A program made the translations under genes and the position numbers. Below are positions 53,857 to 63,510 of a stretch of DNA of 64,000 nt, one piece after another; position 1 is the first letter of the stretch, and each line of letters starts with the position of its first letter. The DNA lies in contig JADJOE010000001.1 in assembly GCA_016713905.1 (NCBI GenBank), positions 372,001 through 436,000 of the forward strand, given 5' to 3'. Below the pieces are notes generated by a model. It did not search any database. It saw only the letters and a list, made by a program, of their open reading frames with translations, and had not been told where the DNA came from. This DNA comes from Candidatus Vicinibacter proximus (lineage in GTDB: Bacteria; Bacteroidota; Bacteroidia; Chitinophagales; Saprospiraceae).

Positions 53857-56338
53857 ATTTACGGTAACAAGAACTTACAGAGCCACTGATGTATGTGGAA
53901 ACACTGCTCAATGTACTCAAATCATAACTGTTAATGACCAAACACCTCCTGTTATAGTATGTCCTGCAAATATTACAGTAAGCTGTGCTTCTTTAGTTCC
54001 AGCTCCAAATGTAAGTGGGCCCACTTTACTTGCGAATTATCCTTTAATATCTAATCTAACAGATGCCACCGGAACTTTTGGACCTGCAGTCTTGTCTGGA
54101 AACCCAACACCACCTGTTCCACCAACATTTGGAACTCCATTATGCCAAAACGGGATATATATTAGTAACCCAAATGGACAGAATGTTACATTTCCAAATA
54201 TCGGATCATTAAATACCAATAATTTCATTCTGAATATTGATTTTCAATTAAATGGATATGGAGCCGCGCCAGGAAATCCAGTAATCATGGGGGGTAATAG
54301 TTTTCGCTGGATTGGGATCTATGTTTCACCTTCAGGAGCATTAGGTTTTAAGCACAACAATAGTAATCTTGTGTTTTCCTCCACAACGGTTTTACTGAAC
54401 AAGTGGTACTCTGCTAAATTAGCTTATGATGCTGGTAGTGTAACCCTAATATTAGATGGTGTTTCCGTTTTAACTTCAGTTGTAGGGCCATTGAATACTG
54501 GTGGAAATCTAAATTTCACCACAAATGACTTTTCTCAAGGAAGAGCTCATAACGGTTGCATTCGTAATTTTTCAATATACAACGGAGCCCTGGTTAATGC
54601 ATTTGATAATTGTAATGGAATTCCAACCATAACTCATCTTGGTGATGCTATAAGTAATCAGACTTGTGCCAACCGCTATACAATTACCAGAACATACAGA
54701 GCAACAGACTATTGTGGAAATTCTGCAACATGCACCCAAACAATAACTGTCAATGACGTAACCCCACCAACCATCACTTGTCCGCCAAATGTTACTACTG
54801 CTTGTGCAGGGGGAGCACCACCAGCAAATTTTGCAGGCGGATCGGCATCTGACAATTGTGGAGGAGTACCAACCGTGACTCATGTAAGTGATGTATATAG
54901 TTCAGCTCCATGCCAGATAACCAGAACTTATAGGGCTACAGATGCATGCGGGAATTCGGCTACTTGTGTGCAAATTATTACACTCAGTGATGCTGTACCA
55001 CCTGTCATTACCTGCCCAACGACCGTTACAGTAAGTTGTACAAATCAAGTTCCACCACCACTTCCTTTTGGCGGTACGGTTTCGGATAACTGCGGAGGAA
55101 CACCAACCGTTGTTCATGTCGGCGACGTAATAAGTGGTCAAACTTGTACTAACCGATATACCATTACCAGAACATACAGAGCCACGGATGCTTGTGGAAA
55201 TACAGCAACTTGTGCAGCTATCATTATTGTAAATGATCAAACCGGACCAACGTTGACTTGTCCAACAAATGTTACAGTACAATGCGATACAGATATTCCT
55301 CTACCAGGTGCATCTGCTAGCGACAATTGTAATGGTTTGATTACAGTTACCTTGATCTCAGAAGTCAGATCAAATGTAACCTGTACCCATAGATTTACTT
55401 TGACAAGAACTTATAGAGCTACTGACGAATGCGGTAACTCAAGTCAATGCACACAAACCATTACGGTGTTTGATAATACCCCACCTGTCATAAATTGTCC
55501 TATAAATTTAACGGTACAATGTGCGACGGATGTTCCTTTGCCGGGAGCAACTGCCAGCGACAATTGTTCGGGTTTGATAACTGTTACACTTATTTCTGAA
55601 ACCATTTCAAATCAAACCTGTGCAAATAGGTTTACGGTTACTAGAGTCTATAGGGCAACTGATGTCTGCGGGAATTCATCCCAATGTACACAAGTCATAA
55701 CCGTTTTTGACAACACTCCTCCGACGCTAACTTGCCCAGCAAATACTACCGTGCAGTGTGCAGCTGATGTACCACCGGTTAATGTTAATACTGTAACCAA
55801 TGTTTCTGATAATTGCGGAGGCACGGTAACAGTTACTTGGGTTAGTGATGTAATCAGTAATCAAACCTGTGCAAATAGATACACGCTAACAAGAACTTAC
55901 AGAGCGACAGACGTTTGTGGAAATTCAGCTACCTGCGCTCAGATAATTACCGTTTTTGACAACACACCTCCAACACTAACTTGTCCAGGCCCAATCACAG
56001 TAAGTTGTTCCAGGGATGTACCGGCACCTAATCCGGCTACTGTAACACCTACTTCCGACAATTGCGGGGGAACTGTTACAGTTACTTGGGTAAGTGATGT
56101 GATTTCAAACCAAACCTGTGTCAACAGATATACCTTAACAAGAACATACAGAGCAACAGACGTTTGTGGAAATTCCGCAACTTGTACTCAGATTATAACA
56201 GTAAATGATGTAACCGCACCAACTATTACATGTCCTCCTCCGGTTACCGTAACCTGTGCTTCTCAAGTTCCTCCAGCTAACTTTGCAGGGGGAAGTTCAA
56301 GCGATAATTGTGGTGGAACACCAACTGTTATTTTGTAA
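53822..56338 (+). CDS. Gene C fragment 3: HYR-like repeats 5-12 with an embedded LamG-like domain
   Basis: 838 codons, the longest intact part of the repeat array. Each repeat is about 82 residues with six cysteines in the order TCP, SCA, DNC, TCANR, CGN, ATC. Between 54010 and 54600 a concanavalin/LamG-like domain of about 190 residues is inserted (NFILNIDFQLNG; KWYSAKLAYDAGSVTLILDGV; GCIRNFSIYNGAL). It sits inside a repeat, after the VPAPNVSG segment and before DNCNG. The fragment stops where the T-run at 56331-56334 lacks one base. Confidence 0.82.
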   Translation: MIVTSNQTCTNRFTVTRTYRATDVCGNTAQCTQIITVNDQTPPVIVCPANITVSCASLVPAPNVSGPTLLANYPLISNLTDATGTFGPAVLSGNPTPPVPPTFGTPLCQNGIYISNPNGQNVTFPNIGSLNTNNFILNIDFQLNGYGAAPGNPVIMGGNSFRWIGIYVSPSGALGFKHNNSNLVFSSTTVLLNKWYSAKLAYDAGSVTLILDGVSVLTSVVGPLNTGGNLNFTTNDFSQGRAHNGCIRNFSIYNGALVNAFDNCNGIPTITHLGDAISNQTCANRYTITRTYRATDYCGNSATCTQTITVNDVTPPTITCPPNVTTACAGGAPPANFAGGSASDNCGGVPTVTHVSDVYSSAPCQITRTYRATDACGNSATCVQIITLSDAVPPVITCPTTVTVSCTNQVPPPLPFGGTVSDNCGGTPTVVHVGDVISGQTCTNRYTITRTYRATDACGNTATCAAIIIVNDQTGPTLTCPTNVTVQCDTDIPLPGASASDNCNGLITVTLISEVRSNVTCTHRFTLTRTYRATDECGNSSQCTQTITVFDNTPPVINCPINLTVQCATDVPLPGATASDNCSGLITVTLISETISNQTCANRFTVTRVYRATDVCGNSSQCTQVITVFDNTPPTLTCPANTTVQCAADVPPVNVNTVTNVSDNCGGTVTVTWVSDVISNQTCANRYTLTRTYRATDVCGNSATCAQIITVFDNTPPTLTCPGPITVSCSRDVPAPNPATVTPTSDNCGGTVTVTWVSDVISNQTCVNRYTLTRTYRATDVCGNSATCTQIITVNDVTAPTITCPPPVTVTCASQVPPANFAGGSSSDNCGGTPTVIL

Positions 56339-58047
56339 GTGATGTAGAAAGTAATGTAATCTGTGTAAACAGAAAAACGATCACTAGAACATACAGAGCA
56401 ACTGATGAGTGTGGAAACTCTGCTACTTGTACTCAGATTATCACCGTAAGTGATTTGGTTCCACCTACTATTACCTGTCCGGCAAATACCACCGTTACGT
56501 GTGCTGTATTTGTACCTCCGGCTCTTCCATTCACCGGAAGTGCATCTGATAATTGTGGAGGGACACCTACTATTACTCATGTTGGGGATGTAATTACCAA
56601 CCAAACGTGCAGGGATAGATTTACTTTAACAAGGACTTATAGAGCTACGGACGCATGTGGTAACTCAGCGACTTGTGCTCAGATTATTACTGTTTTTGAT
56701 AATGTTGCCCCATCTGTTATTTGTCCTGCCCCTGTTACCGTTCAGTGTGCCAGTGCAGTACCACCAGTAGACGTAAATACCGTAATAACCGCAGACTTGT
56801 GTGGAAATGCCGGTCTGGTAGTTACCCACGTTGGAGATGTGATCAGTGGTCAGACTTGTGCCAACAGATTTACTGTTACCAGAACCTATAGGTCAACAGA
56901 TGTATGTGGCAATTCGGCTACTTGCTCTCAGATTATAACCGTATTCGACAATACAGCACCGGTTGTAGTGTGCAGGAATGTGACCATATTCCTGGATGCC
57001 AATGGCAATGCTACGGTTACCCCTGTTCAGTTATTGTCCAGCGTGTCTGACAATTGTACTGCTACTCCTGCATTGGTCTTGACAGCTGTACCGTCCACAT
57101 TTACTTGTGCCAACATTGGGCCAAATAATGTGAATTTAAGGGCTACAGATGAATGTGGCAACGTAGGCACCTGCCTTGCTGTAGTTACGGTAGTAGATAA
57201 CCTACCACCGGTTATCATGGGTTGTCCAACAAAATCACCTGTTACCATAAACTTAGGACCTGGGGAGTGTGAAGCCAGCTGGGATGCACCACCATTTATG
57301 GCGATGGACAATTGTCCTGCAGGCGCATACTTTGGCAACCGAAATACGACCACAGTATGTTTGCCACCGGCATCTTACTGGTCAATTACAGGAGGAGCTG
57401 CGAGCTGGGGAGTAATGTTTGACCTGATTAATACTTCAGGAAGTTTATTGAATTTACAGTTGTTGGGAGAACGAGCATTTGCGAACGTACCACACAACAT
57501 ATATTATACCACAAATCCGGGAGGTCACGCGCCGGTAGTAGCTACGCCGAATGCATGGACCTTATGTGCGACAAGGACCCCTACATCCGGAGCACAGTTC
57601 ACCACAGTGATAGACAGCTTCAGATTGTTGACCGGAACAAGGACAGATACGATCAAGCGATGTGCACCAATACAAACTGAGACTACAGTGTTGGGCTGTT
57701 TGACGATGGCACCTGGAGAGACCAGAGGAATCTATATCCATGCACCTGGAACAGGAGGCACGAATGCATCCCTGTTCAGTGGCTGTGCCGGAAGACCGAT
57801 GGGAGATGCCAATATTCGAACACCGATAGATGGAGCAACGTATACTGGAGGTCAGTTTGCAGCACCATTTATCAACAGTTCATTTGGATTTGGAGGCGCC
57901 AACTGGATGGGCGTGATCGGTTACAATCTGGCGAATTCGAATCGGGTACCATTGGTACAGACCTGTGGAGCGCCATATGGTCCTGGATGTTTTTTTCCCG
58001 ATAGGATGTACAAAGCTTTGTTACCGTGCGACAGATGCCTCGGGTAA
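56308..58047 (+). CDS. Gene C fragment 4: last HYR-like repeats and start of the shared module
   Basis: 579 codons with repeats 13-15, then a longer variant (FLDANGNATVTP to RATDECGNVGTC), then the 280-residue module shared with gene A (CPAGAYFGNRNTTTVCLPP; GVMFDLINTSGSLLNLQLLG; FGGANWMGVIGYN). The DNA of that module alternates between near-identity with A and patches of mostly silent differences (for example 57470-57700). The frame is lost at the T7 run 57990-57996, where A has an in-frame TTCTTCC. Confidence 0.82.
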   Translation: MWWNTNCYFVSDVESNVICVNRKTITRTYRATDECGNSATCTQIITVSDLVPPTITCPANTTVTCAVFVPPALPFTGSASDNCGGTPTITHVGDVITNQTCRDRFTLTRTYRATDACGNSATCAQIITVFDNVAPSVICPAPVTVQCASAVPPVDVNTVITADLCGNAGLVVTHVGDVISGQTCANRFTVTRTYRSTDVCGNSATCSQIITVFDNTAPVVVCRNVTIFLDANGNATVTPVQLLSSVSDNCTATPALVLTAVPSTFTCANIGPNNVNLRATDECGNVGTCLAVVTVVDNLPPVIMGCPTKSPVTINLGPGECEASWDAPPFMAMDNCPAGAYFGNRNTTTVCLPPASYWSITGGAASWGVMFDLINTSGSLLNLQLLGERAFANVPHNIYYTTNPGGHAPVVATPNAWTLCATRTPTSGAQFTTVIDSFRLLTGTRTDTIKRCAPIQTETTVLGCLTMAPGETRGIYIHAPGTGGTNASLFSGCAGRPMGDANIRTPIDGATYTGGQFAAPFINSSFGFGGANWMGVIGYNLANSNRVPLVQTCGAPYGPGCFFPDRMYKALLPCDRCLG

Positions 58048-61000
58048 TGTGGGTACTTGTGAGTTTGAGGTGTGTGTAAATAAATATGCAAATCCAACCA
58101 GAGCACTGGCATGTAATGATGACATCCAAATCAGTCTGGACGATAGCTGCAGAGCTACGATCTACCCTGATATGGTACTGGAAGGAGGTCCATACTCTTG
58201 CTATGATGATTACATAGTAGAAGTTAGAGACTGGAAGGGAGGACCATTGATCGACCGTGATCCAAACAGGAGAGGGGTACAAATCAATGGCAACGACATA
58301 GGAAGAGAATTAAAGATAACGATAATAGATCCAGTAACCGGCAACAGCTGTTGGGGACATGGAAGAGTTGAGGATAAGATAGCACCTTACATGACTTGTC
58401 CTCCGGATGTAAGCTTATCGTGCGGATCAAGTACAGCACCAAGTGTAGCAGGTCAGCCAAGTGTTTACGAGAATTGTGGTGGAGCAAGTATTGGCTATCG
58501 TGACAGTGAAGTTCAGGGAGGATGTCCGCAAGGATATGCAAGAAGAATTACTAGAACCTGGACAGCCACGGATGCCTCCGGCAATAAATCAGTATGTGTA
58601 CAGACCATTACTGTAAAGATTGGAGATTTATTTGAGGTGACCGTTCCATCGAACTATGACAATTTGGATCAGCCTGCGTTAGAATGTGATGAGAAGATAG
58701 ACAGGAATAAGAATGTAACACCACACATGGCGGATTTCCCTGAGTGTGTTGATGGGTATATCCTGGATTCAGCGTTTTGGTTGGCAAATCCAAACGCACC
58801 GGATCAGTATCCAAACAGAAGGTTACCGAGAGTGTTGGGTTGGAATTGTATCGATGATGTGAATGATCCACATTATGGACATCCAAGTCCTGATCCAGTG
58901 TATTATCCACAGCACAGACAATGGTCACCAAACAATCCATTGTGCTGGGGCCCTGACCGCCACATTATGTGGGTAGGAACAGGAAGACCTGGAGGAGCGG
59001 AGTGTTCTAATCTTACAGTGACGTATAAGGATATCGTATTTGACCTGGCGACACCTGGATGTGATGCAGGTCCTGTAGGCTGTTTCAAAGTATTGAGACA
59101 GTGGACAGTGATGGATTGGTGTACGAGCCAGGTGGGTGGTCATAACCAAATCATCAAGGTAATAGACGATGAAGGACCACAGGTATTGTATCCGGACAGT
59201 GCACGGGTGAATATGGAGAGCTGGACATGTACAGGACGCTGGGAAGTACCTGCGCCATGGATATTGGACAATTGTTCAAATGAAGTACACTACACAGTGG
59301 AAGTGGACAATGGAACGGTATTAGGAGATGAGACAGCAGGCTTTGTGGTGTTGGATATGCCGGAAGGAATATACAATGGGTATATAGTTGCAACGGATTG
59401 TTGTGGCAACATCACGAAGAAGCGAATAGTGTTGAATGTAATAGACCGAGTACCGCCACAGGCAGTATGTCGTACAGCTACGGTGGTGAGCCTTAATGGA
59501 AATCAGAGTCCATTGACGAATTATGCGAGATTGCATGCAGAAGATCTGGATGAGGGTAGCTTTGACAATTGCCAACCACATGTATACTTCAAAGTGATCA
59601 GAATGGCAGAATTGCTGGGAACGAACAATGGAAGTAACTCAAACAACGTGGTGGCCTGTCAGGGACGCAACGGAGATGACAACAGTATATTGGCAGGCAA
59701 CCAGATTTATTTTGATGATTATACAGATTTCTGCTGTGCGGATGTAGGGACGAAAGTGATGGTAGTGTTACGAGTGTTTGATGTAGATCCGGGACCGGGA
59801 CCTGTGACGCCGATCAGGATGACAAGTACGAGCAGTGTGTTGAATGGAAGATTCAGCGACTGTATGGTAGAAGTGGAAGTACAAAACAAAGCAGTACCTA
59901 CAGTGATAGCACCACCGAATATAGTGGTAAGTTGCTGGTTCTGGTTTGATGTAACGAAGTTGACGAATCCGAATGATGCGACTTTTGGAAAAGTAGTAAC
60001 GAGCTTAACCGACAGGAGGAAAGTGGTAACCAAGGATTTGGTATGCTACAAATTCTGTGAGCGCAATGATTATACAGGTTACCCTGGATATGTACAGACG
60101 AATGCACAACCGAAACCTGCACCGAACCAGGCATGTGAATACTACTATCAGTATTTTGACACTGCACATTGGGACAGGAAGTATGAGTTGACCTGGGGAT
60201 TTGACGGATATGTATTGAGTCCATGCGGGTCAACGCCTACAATTACGGTAAATGACCTAAGAGAGTGTGGTCAGGGTGTGATACAAAGGATCATTTCGAC
60301 CACAGGACCTAACAACATCAATGTAACAGCGATACAGACAATCTGGGTAGTAGATTGCGATCCATTCTATATAGATGATGTAGCATGTAACGATCCGAGA
60401 TATACGGACTTATTGTGGCCAAACGGAGTGTGTACACAGACGCCGGTAACCTTGGATGGTTGTGGAGCAGATATTTCCCCGGACAATCCACAATTGGGAC
60501 GCCCACAGGTGATCAATAATGCAGATGACAACTGTGCGTTATTGTCGATAGAATATTTTGACGAGCAGTTTAACATAGAGCCGGATGCATGCTTCAAGGT
60601 GTTGAGGAGATGGGTGGTGATCGACTGGTGTCAGTACGATCCATTTATCGATCCTGATCATGGAAGATGGGAGGCATTACAGGTAATCAAAGTAAGGGAT
60701 CAAAATCGTCCGGTGGTAAGTTGCAATGTAGGACCATGTGAACCGGCGAAGATCGACAGCAAGTTAGGCGTGTGTGTAGGTCATATCAGTTTGACGGCAA
60801 GTGCTACAGATAATTGTACGCCAGCCGACTGGTTGTTCTGGGAATATAAGATAGATGCGTTCAATGATGGCAAGGGCGTACATGGAGGATATGACTTCCG
60901 GGTAGGCACGTTGACCAGCAAACAATATGCAGCAGGGGATACGGTAGAATTCAGTCACAATCCATTTGCAGATGACAGTCACAATCCATTCAACGCAAGT

Positions 61001-61228
61001 GGCACGTATCCGATAGGAATCCACAAGATCAAATGGTTTGTGGAGGATGGCTGTGGGAATGTTGGAGTATGTGAGAGCTTGTTTGAGATCAAGGATTGTA
61101 AAGCACCGACACCATATTGTTTGACAGGAGTGATTACCGTGCCTATGCCAAGCAGTGGATGTGTGGATATCTGGGCCAAAGATCTGGATAAGGAAGTTAT
61201 GACAACTGTACCAGTCAGGAAAATCTGA
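57965..61228 (+). CDS. Gene C fragment 5: shared cysteine-rich stalk module
   Basis: 1087 codons, nearly identical to 39140-42370 of gene A. The main exception is 58381-58650, where a different HYR-like module (MTCPPDVSLSCGSSTAPS; QGGCPQGYARRITRTW) replaces that of A. The ATG at 57965 is internal. A missing G at 61192-61193 (GG here, GGG in A) ends the frame. Confidence 0.85.
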   Translation: MERHMVLDVFFPIGCTKLCYRATDASGNVGTCEFEVCVNKYANPTRALACNDDIQISLDDSCRATIYPDMVLEGGPYSCYDDYIVEVRDWKGGPLIDRDPNRRGVQINGNDIGRELKITIIDPVTGNSCWGHGRVEDKIAPYMTCPPDVSLSCGSSTAPSVAGQPSVYENCGGASIGYRDSEVQGGCPQGYARRITRTWTATDASGNKSVCVQTITVKIGDLFEVTVPSNYDNLDQPALECDEKIDRNKNVTPHMADFPECVDGYILDSAFWLANPNAPDQYPNRRLPRVLGWNCIDDVNDPHYGHPSPDPVYYPQHRQWSPNNPLCWGPDRHIMWVGTGRPGGAECSNLTVTYKDIVFDLATPGCDAGPVGCFKVLRQWTVMDWCTSQVGGHNQIIKVIDDEGPQVLYPDSARVNMESWTCTGRWEVPAPWILDNCSNEVHYTVEVDNGTVLGDETAGFVVLDMPEGIYNGYIVATDCCGNITKKRIVLNVIDRVPPQAVCRTATVVSLNGNQSPLTNYARLHAEDLDEGSFDNCQPHVYFKVIRMAELLGTNNGSNSNNVVACQGRNGDDNSILAGNQIYFDDYTDFCCADVGTKVMVVLRVFDVDPGPGPVTPIRMTSTSSVLNGRFSDCMVEVEVQNKAVPTVIAPPNIVVSCWFWFDVTKLTNPNDATFGKVVTSLTDRRKVVTKDLVCYKFCERNDYTGYPGYVQTNAQPKPAPNQACEYYYQYFDTAHWDRKYELTWGFDGYVLSPCGSTPTITVNDLRECGQGVIQRIISTTGPNNINVTAIQTIWVVDCDPFYIDDVACNDPRYTDLLWPNGVCTQTPVTLDGCGADISPDNPQLGRPQVINNADDNCALLSIEYFDEQFNIEPDACFKVLRRWVVIDWCQYDPFIDPDHGRWEALQVIKVRDQNRPVVSCNVGPCEPAKIDSKLGVCVGHISLTASATDNCTPADWLFWEYKIDAFNDGKGVHGGYDFRVGTLTSKQYAAGDTVEFSHNPFADDSHNPFNASGTYPIGIHKIKWFVEDGCGNVGVCESLFEIKDCKAPTPYCLTGVITVPMPSSGCVDIWAKDLDKEVMTTVPVRKI

Positions 61229-61229
61229 A
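58772..61229 (+). repeat. Long direct repeat, copy 2 (gene C)
   Basis: Nearly identical partner of 39919-42377 in the same orientation. The two copies flank all of gene B, so homologous recombination between them would delete B and fuse the head of A to the tail of C in frame. Confidence 0.93.
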
Positions 61230-61230
61230 G

Positions 61231-62655
61231 TTGTATTTTGATAATGATCCAACAAAAACTTCAATAACTGTATGTTGTGATGACTTTGTAAATGCGGGTC
61301 AAAATGATGAATTGATTATAGATGTAGAGCTTTGGGTTGAAGATGAAGAAGGCAACAAGGATTATTGCAAAACTATAATTGTAGTTCAGGATAATCAGGA
61401 TATTTGTCCAGATAAAGGTTCAGCGAAAGGAAAGATTTCTGGTAACATTAAGACTGAGACGGGTGTAGAGACAAAACCTGTTGAGGTAAGCTTATTCCAT
61501 AATGGATCCATGATGAGACAGATGATGGGAAGTCCATATAGCTTCGGAGATTTGGCAATGAATACCACGTACAGTGTTAAACCAGAGCGTAACGATGAGC
61601 ATGCAAATGGAGTAACTACACAGGATATCGTAAAGATCCAAAAACATATCCTTGGTTTGGCAGAGATTACAGATCCGTACAAGTTACTTGCAGCAGATGT
61701 AAATGCAAGTAAAACCATAACTGCCTCAGACATGGCTGAATTAAGAAAGTTGATCTTAGGCATCAATAGTGAGTTCAGAAATGTAAAGAGCTGGACTTTT
61801 GTTCCTGCGGATTATGTTTTTGCGGATCCAAAATCCCCATGGGATGCACCAAGAAGTGCTGATTTGATGCTGGATAAGAGTAAAGTGGTAGACTTCATCT
61901 CTGTAAAAATGGGAGATGTAACAGGAGATTCCAGAGCGAACGGTGCGCAGGGTATTCAAAGCAGAACGAATGGCAAATTAAGTTTTGAAATCAAGGACCA
62001 GGAAGTGATTGCAGGAGAAAGTTACCGAGTCAGTTTCAAATCATCAGATTTTAGAAATATTTCGGGTTACCAGTTCACCTTGAAGTTTGATCAGAGTAGT
62101 CTGATGTATGAGGGAACAGAATCAGGAGTGTTGAAGACCACAGAAGCTAACTTTGGAACAAAGCGAGTATCGGAAGGAATGTTGACAACGAGCTGGAATG
62201 CTGATAAGGGATTAAGTTATGGTAAGGAAGATGAATTATTTGTGATAAACTTCACGGCAACCAGAAATGGCGTGTTGAGTAAGATGATGGCAATAAACAG
62301 TAACATCACCTCAGCTCAGGCATACGATGAGAAAGACAATCTACTAGAGCCAGTGATGGGAGTGAGAACAGACAGAGGAATAGTAGAGAGTGGAGTATTT
62401 GAATTGTATCAGAATGAACCAAACCCATTCAGCAAGGAGACGGTAGTAAGTTATCGTTTACCTGAATCCGGAGCTGTGAAGTTGACAGTATATGATGTAA
62501 CAGGAAAAGTACTTCGGGTATATGAACTCAAAGGTCAGAAGGGATTGAATCATCACCAGATCAGCAAAGGAGACTTGAATGCAACTGGTGTGTTGTATTA
62601 TCAGTTAGACGCAGCAGATCATACGGCAACGAAGAAGATGATTTCCGTAGAGTAA
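61231..62655 (+). CDS. Gene C C-terminal fragment: dockerin, cohesin-like and T9SS sorting domains
   Basis: 474 codons, again an internal start. It holds a dockerin-like pair at about 61580-61775 (GVTTQDIVKIQKHILG; NASKTITASDMAELRKLILG), a cohesin-like domain at about 61980-62350 and a complete type A T9SS sorting domain (YQNEPNPFSKETVVSYRLP; ending KKMISVE). The first 200 bases differ from A, then blocks of identity resume. The product should be moved across the outer membrane and cleaved or anchored by the T9SS. Confidence 0.87.
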   Translation: MYFDNDPTKTSITVCCDDFVNAGQNDELIIDVELWVEDEEGNKDYCKTIIVVQDNQDICPDKGSAKGKISGNIKTETGVETKPVEVSLFHNGSMMRQMMGSPYSFGDLAMNTTYSVKPERNDEHANGVTTQDIVKIQKHILGLAEITDPYKLLAADVNASKTITASDMAELRKLILGINSEFRNVKSWTFVPADYVFADPKSPWDAPRSADLMLDKSKVVDFISVKMGDVTGDSRANGAQGIQSRTNGKLSFEIKDQEVIAGESYRVSFKSSDFRNISGYQFTLKFDQSSLMYEGTESGVLKTTEANFGTKRVSEGMLTTSWNADKGLSYGKEDELFVINFTATRNGVLSKMMAINSNITSAQAYDEKDNLLEPVMGVRTDRGIVESGVFELYQNEPNPFSKETVVSYRLPESGAVKLTVYDVTGKVLRVYELKGQKGLNHHQISKGDLNATGVLYYQLDAADHTATKKMISVE

Positions 62656-62681
62656 TAAAGATCAAAATATTTTTAATAAAG

Positions 62682-62708
62682 AAGCCTGCAGAAATGCAGG
62701 CTTTTTTA
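62682..62708 (+). terminator. Rho-independent terminator of gene C
   Basis: AAGCCTGCA (62682-62690) pairs perfectly with TGCAGGCTT (62695-62703) around a GAAA tetraloop, followed by a T-run. It lies 27 bases after the stop codon. Confidence 0.93.
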
Positions 62709-63510
62709 TTGCTTTAAACTCTATTTTCTTTTTGAAAAGTATTGTCTATACAACGAATTTCAAAGTTGAAATTCTTGATTTTAAATTTAAGTATTTCTGC
62801 TGTTGATATGAAATATTTGAAACGCATTTTATGCATTAGTTATTATATTTCAAATATAAACTCCTACTATTGTCTAAAATATATCTGTCATGATTTTTCA
62901 CCGCCTAGAATGAGGGCCAAATTGCAAGAGGCATTTAGCAAGAGTACGTTCATTTAATGCACTACCTTTCCTAGCGAAATGCAAATACATAAAGTGAGAT
63001 AGAAGACCAGAATAATTTGGGTAAGTTGAAATATTGTAGTATCGTTTTGGAAATAAATAAGGTCAATAAGGAAATCCGTATTTAATACTTTTTAGAGTGA
63101 TTCAAAATATTAAGGATAAAAGAAAGTGCTGAAAATTTTGACTATGAGAAGTACTTTTTAGGATAATAAAATGATATAGTTAGATATTTTGTAAGGTATT
63201 ATTTTCTGAAAGTTGATGGAAATTTTAACAATTTGAAATCAAGGATTTGTTCAGTCAATATCCTATTAGTTTAAATGGTAAATCTGATATATTTCTTTAG
63301 ATTAAATCAATAAGAAAATATAGAATGAATTTAAGCACACTCTATCAGTTAAATATTGACTATTATTTACTTAAAATTGTTGTGTGACACTGACTGCAAT
63401 AAAACATTTAGATTATGTGAAATAAGGTAAATCAAAATTAAGTTGTACTTGCTATAATTGTCAAGATTTATTTAATATTATTTGATATCCAATGATAGTA
63501 AACATATTTA
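62709..63510. other. Long AT-rich non-coding region
   Basis: About 800 bases with no supported gene. The only open frame of note (71 codons, 62742-62957) has no recognisable composition or start signal. I see no tRNA, array or clear promoter. Confidence 0.55.

Larger units (their letters stand above)
52750..56960 (+). repeat. Tandem array of about 15 HYR-like repeats
   Basis: The unit is about 247 bases (82 residues), interrupted once by the LamG-like insert. Landmarks are the (T/I)C-x-(N/D/H)R-(Y/F/K)T-x-TR-x-YR(A/S)TD-x-CGN segments near 52858, 53345, 53598, 53846, 54663, 55143, 55380, 55618, 55866, 56115, 56360, 56607 and 56855, with degenerate copies near 53095 and 54910. Confidence 0.85.
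52617..62655 (+). pseudogene. Giant gene C, full extent: HYR-like repeat protein with LamG-like, dockerin, cohesin-like and T9SS domains (about nine frameshifts)
   Basis: A reconstructed gene of about 3340 codons. The order is a signal-peptide region, about 15 HYR-like repeats with a LamG-like domain inside one of them, the variant module, and the long module shared with A. It ends with a dockerin-like pair, a cohesin-like domain and a complete T9SS sorting domain. Frameshifts are inferred near 52650-52680, 53060-53090, 53175, 53245, 53275, 53826, 56331-56334, 57990-57996 and 61192-61193. The last two are single-base changes in T and G runs for which gene A has the in-frame version. It has its own promoter and a strong terminator. 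Confidence 0.7.

Noticed and set aside
52750..56960. Regular repeats of about 247 bases as a CRISPR or satellite array
   Set aside because: The repeats are coding, in frame, with amino-acid-level conservation and silent differences. They are protein repeats.
34869..62655. Gene cluster as a prophage or transposon
   Set aside because: No integrase, transposase, terminal inverted repeats or target duplications are seen. The direct repeats are internal to coding sequence.
62742..62957. Open frame of 71 codons after gene C
   Set aside because: It starts just past a strong terminator, has no recognisable features and lies in an AT-rich non-coding region.
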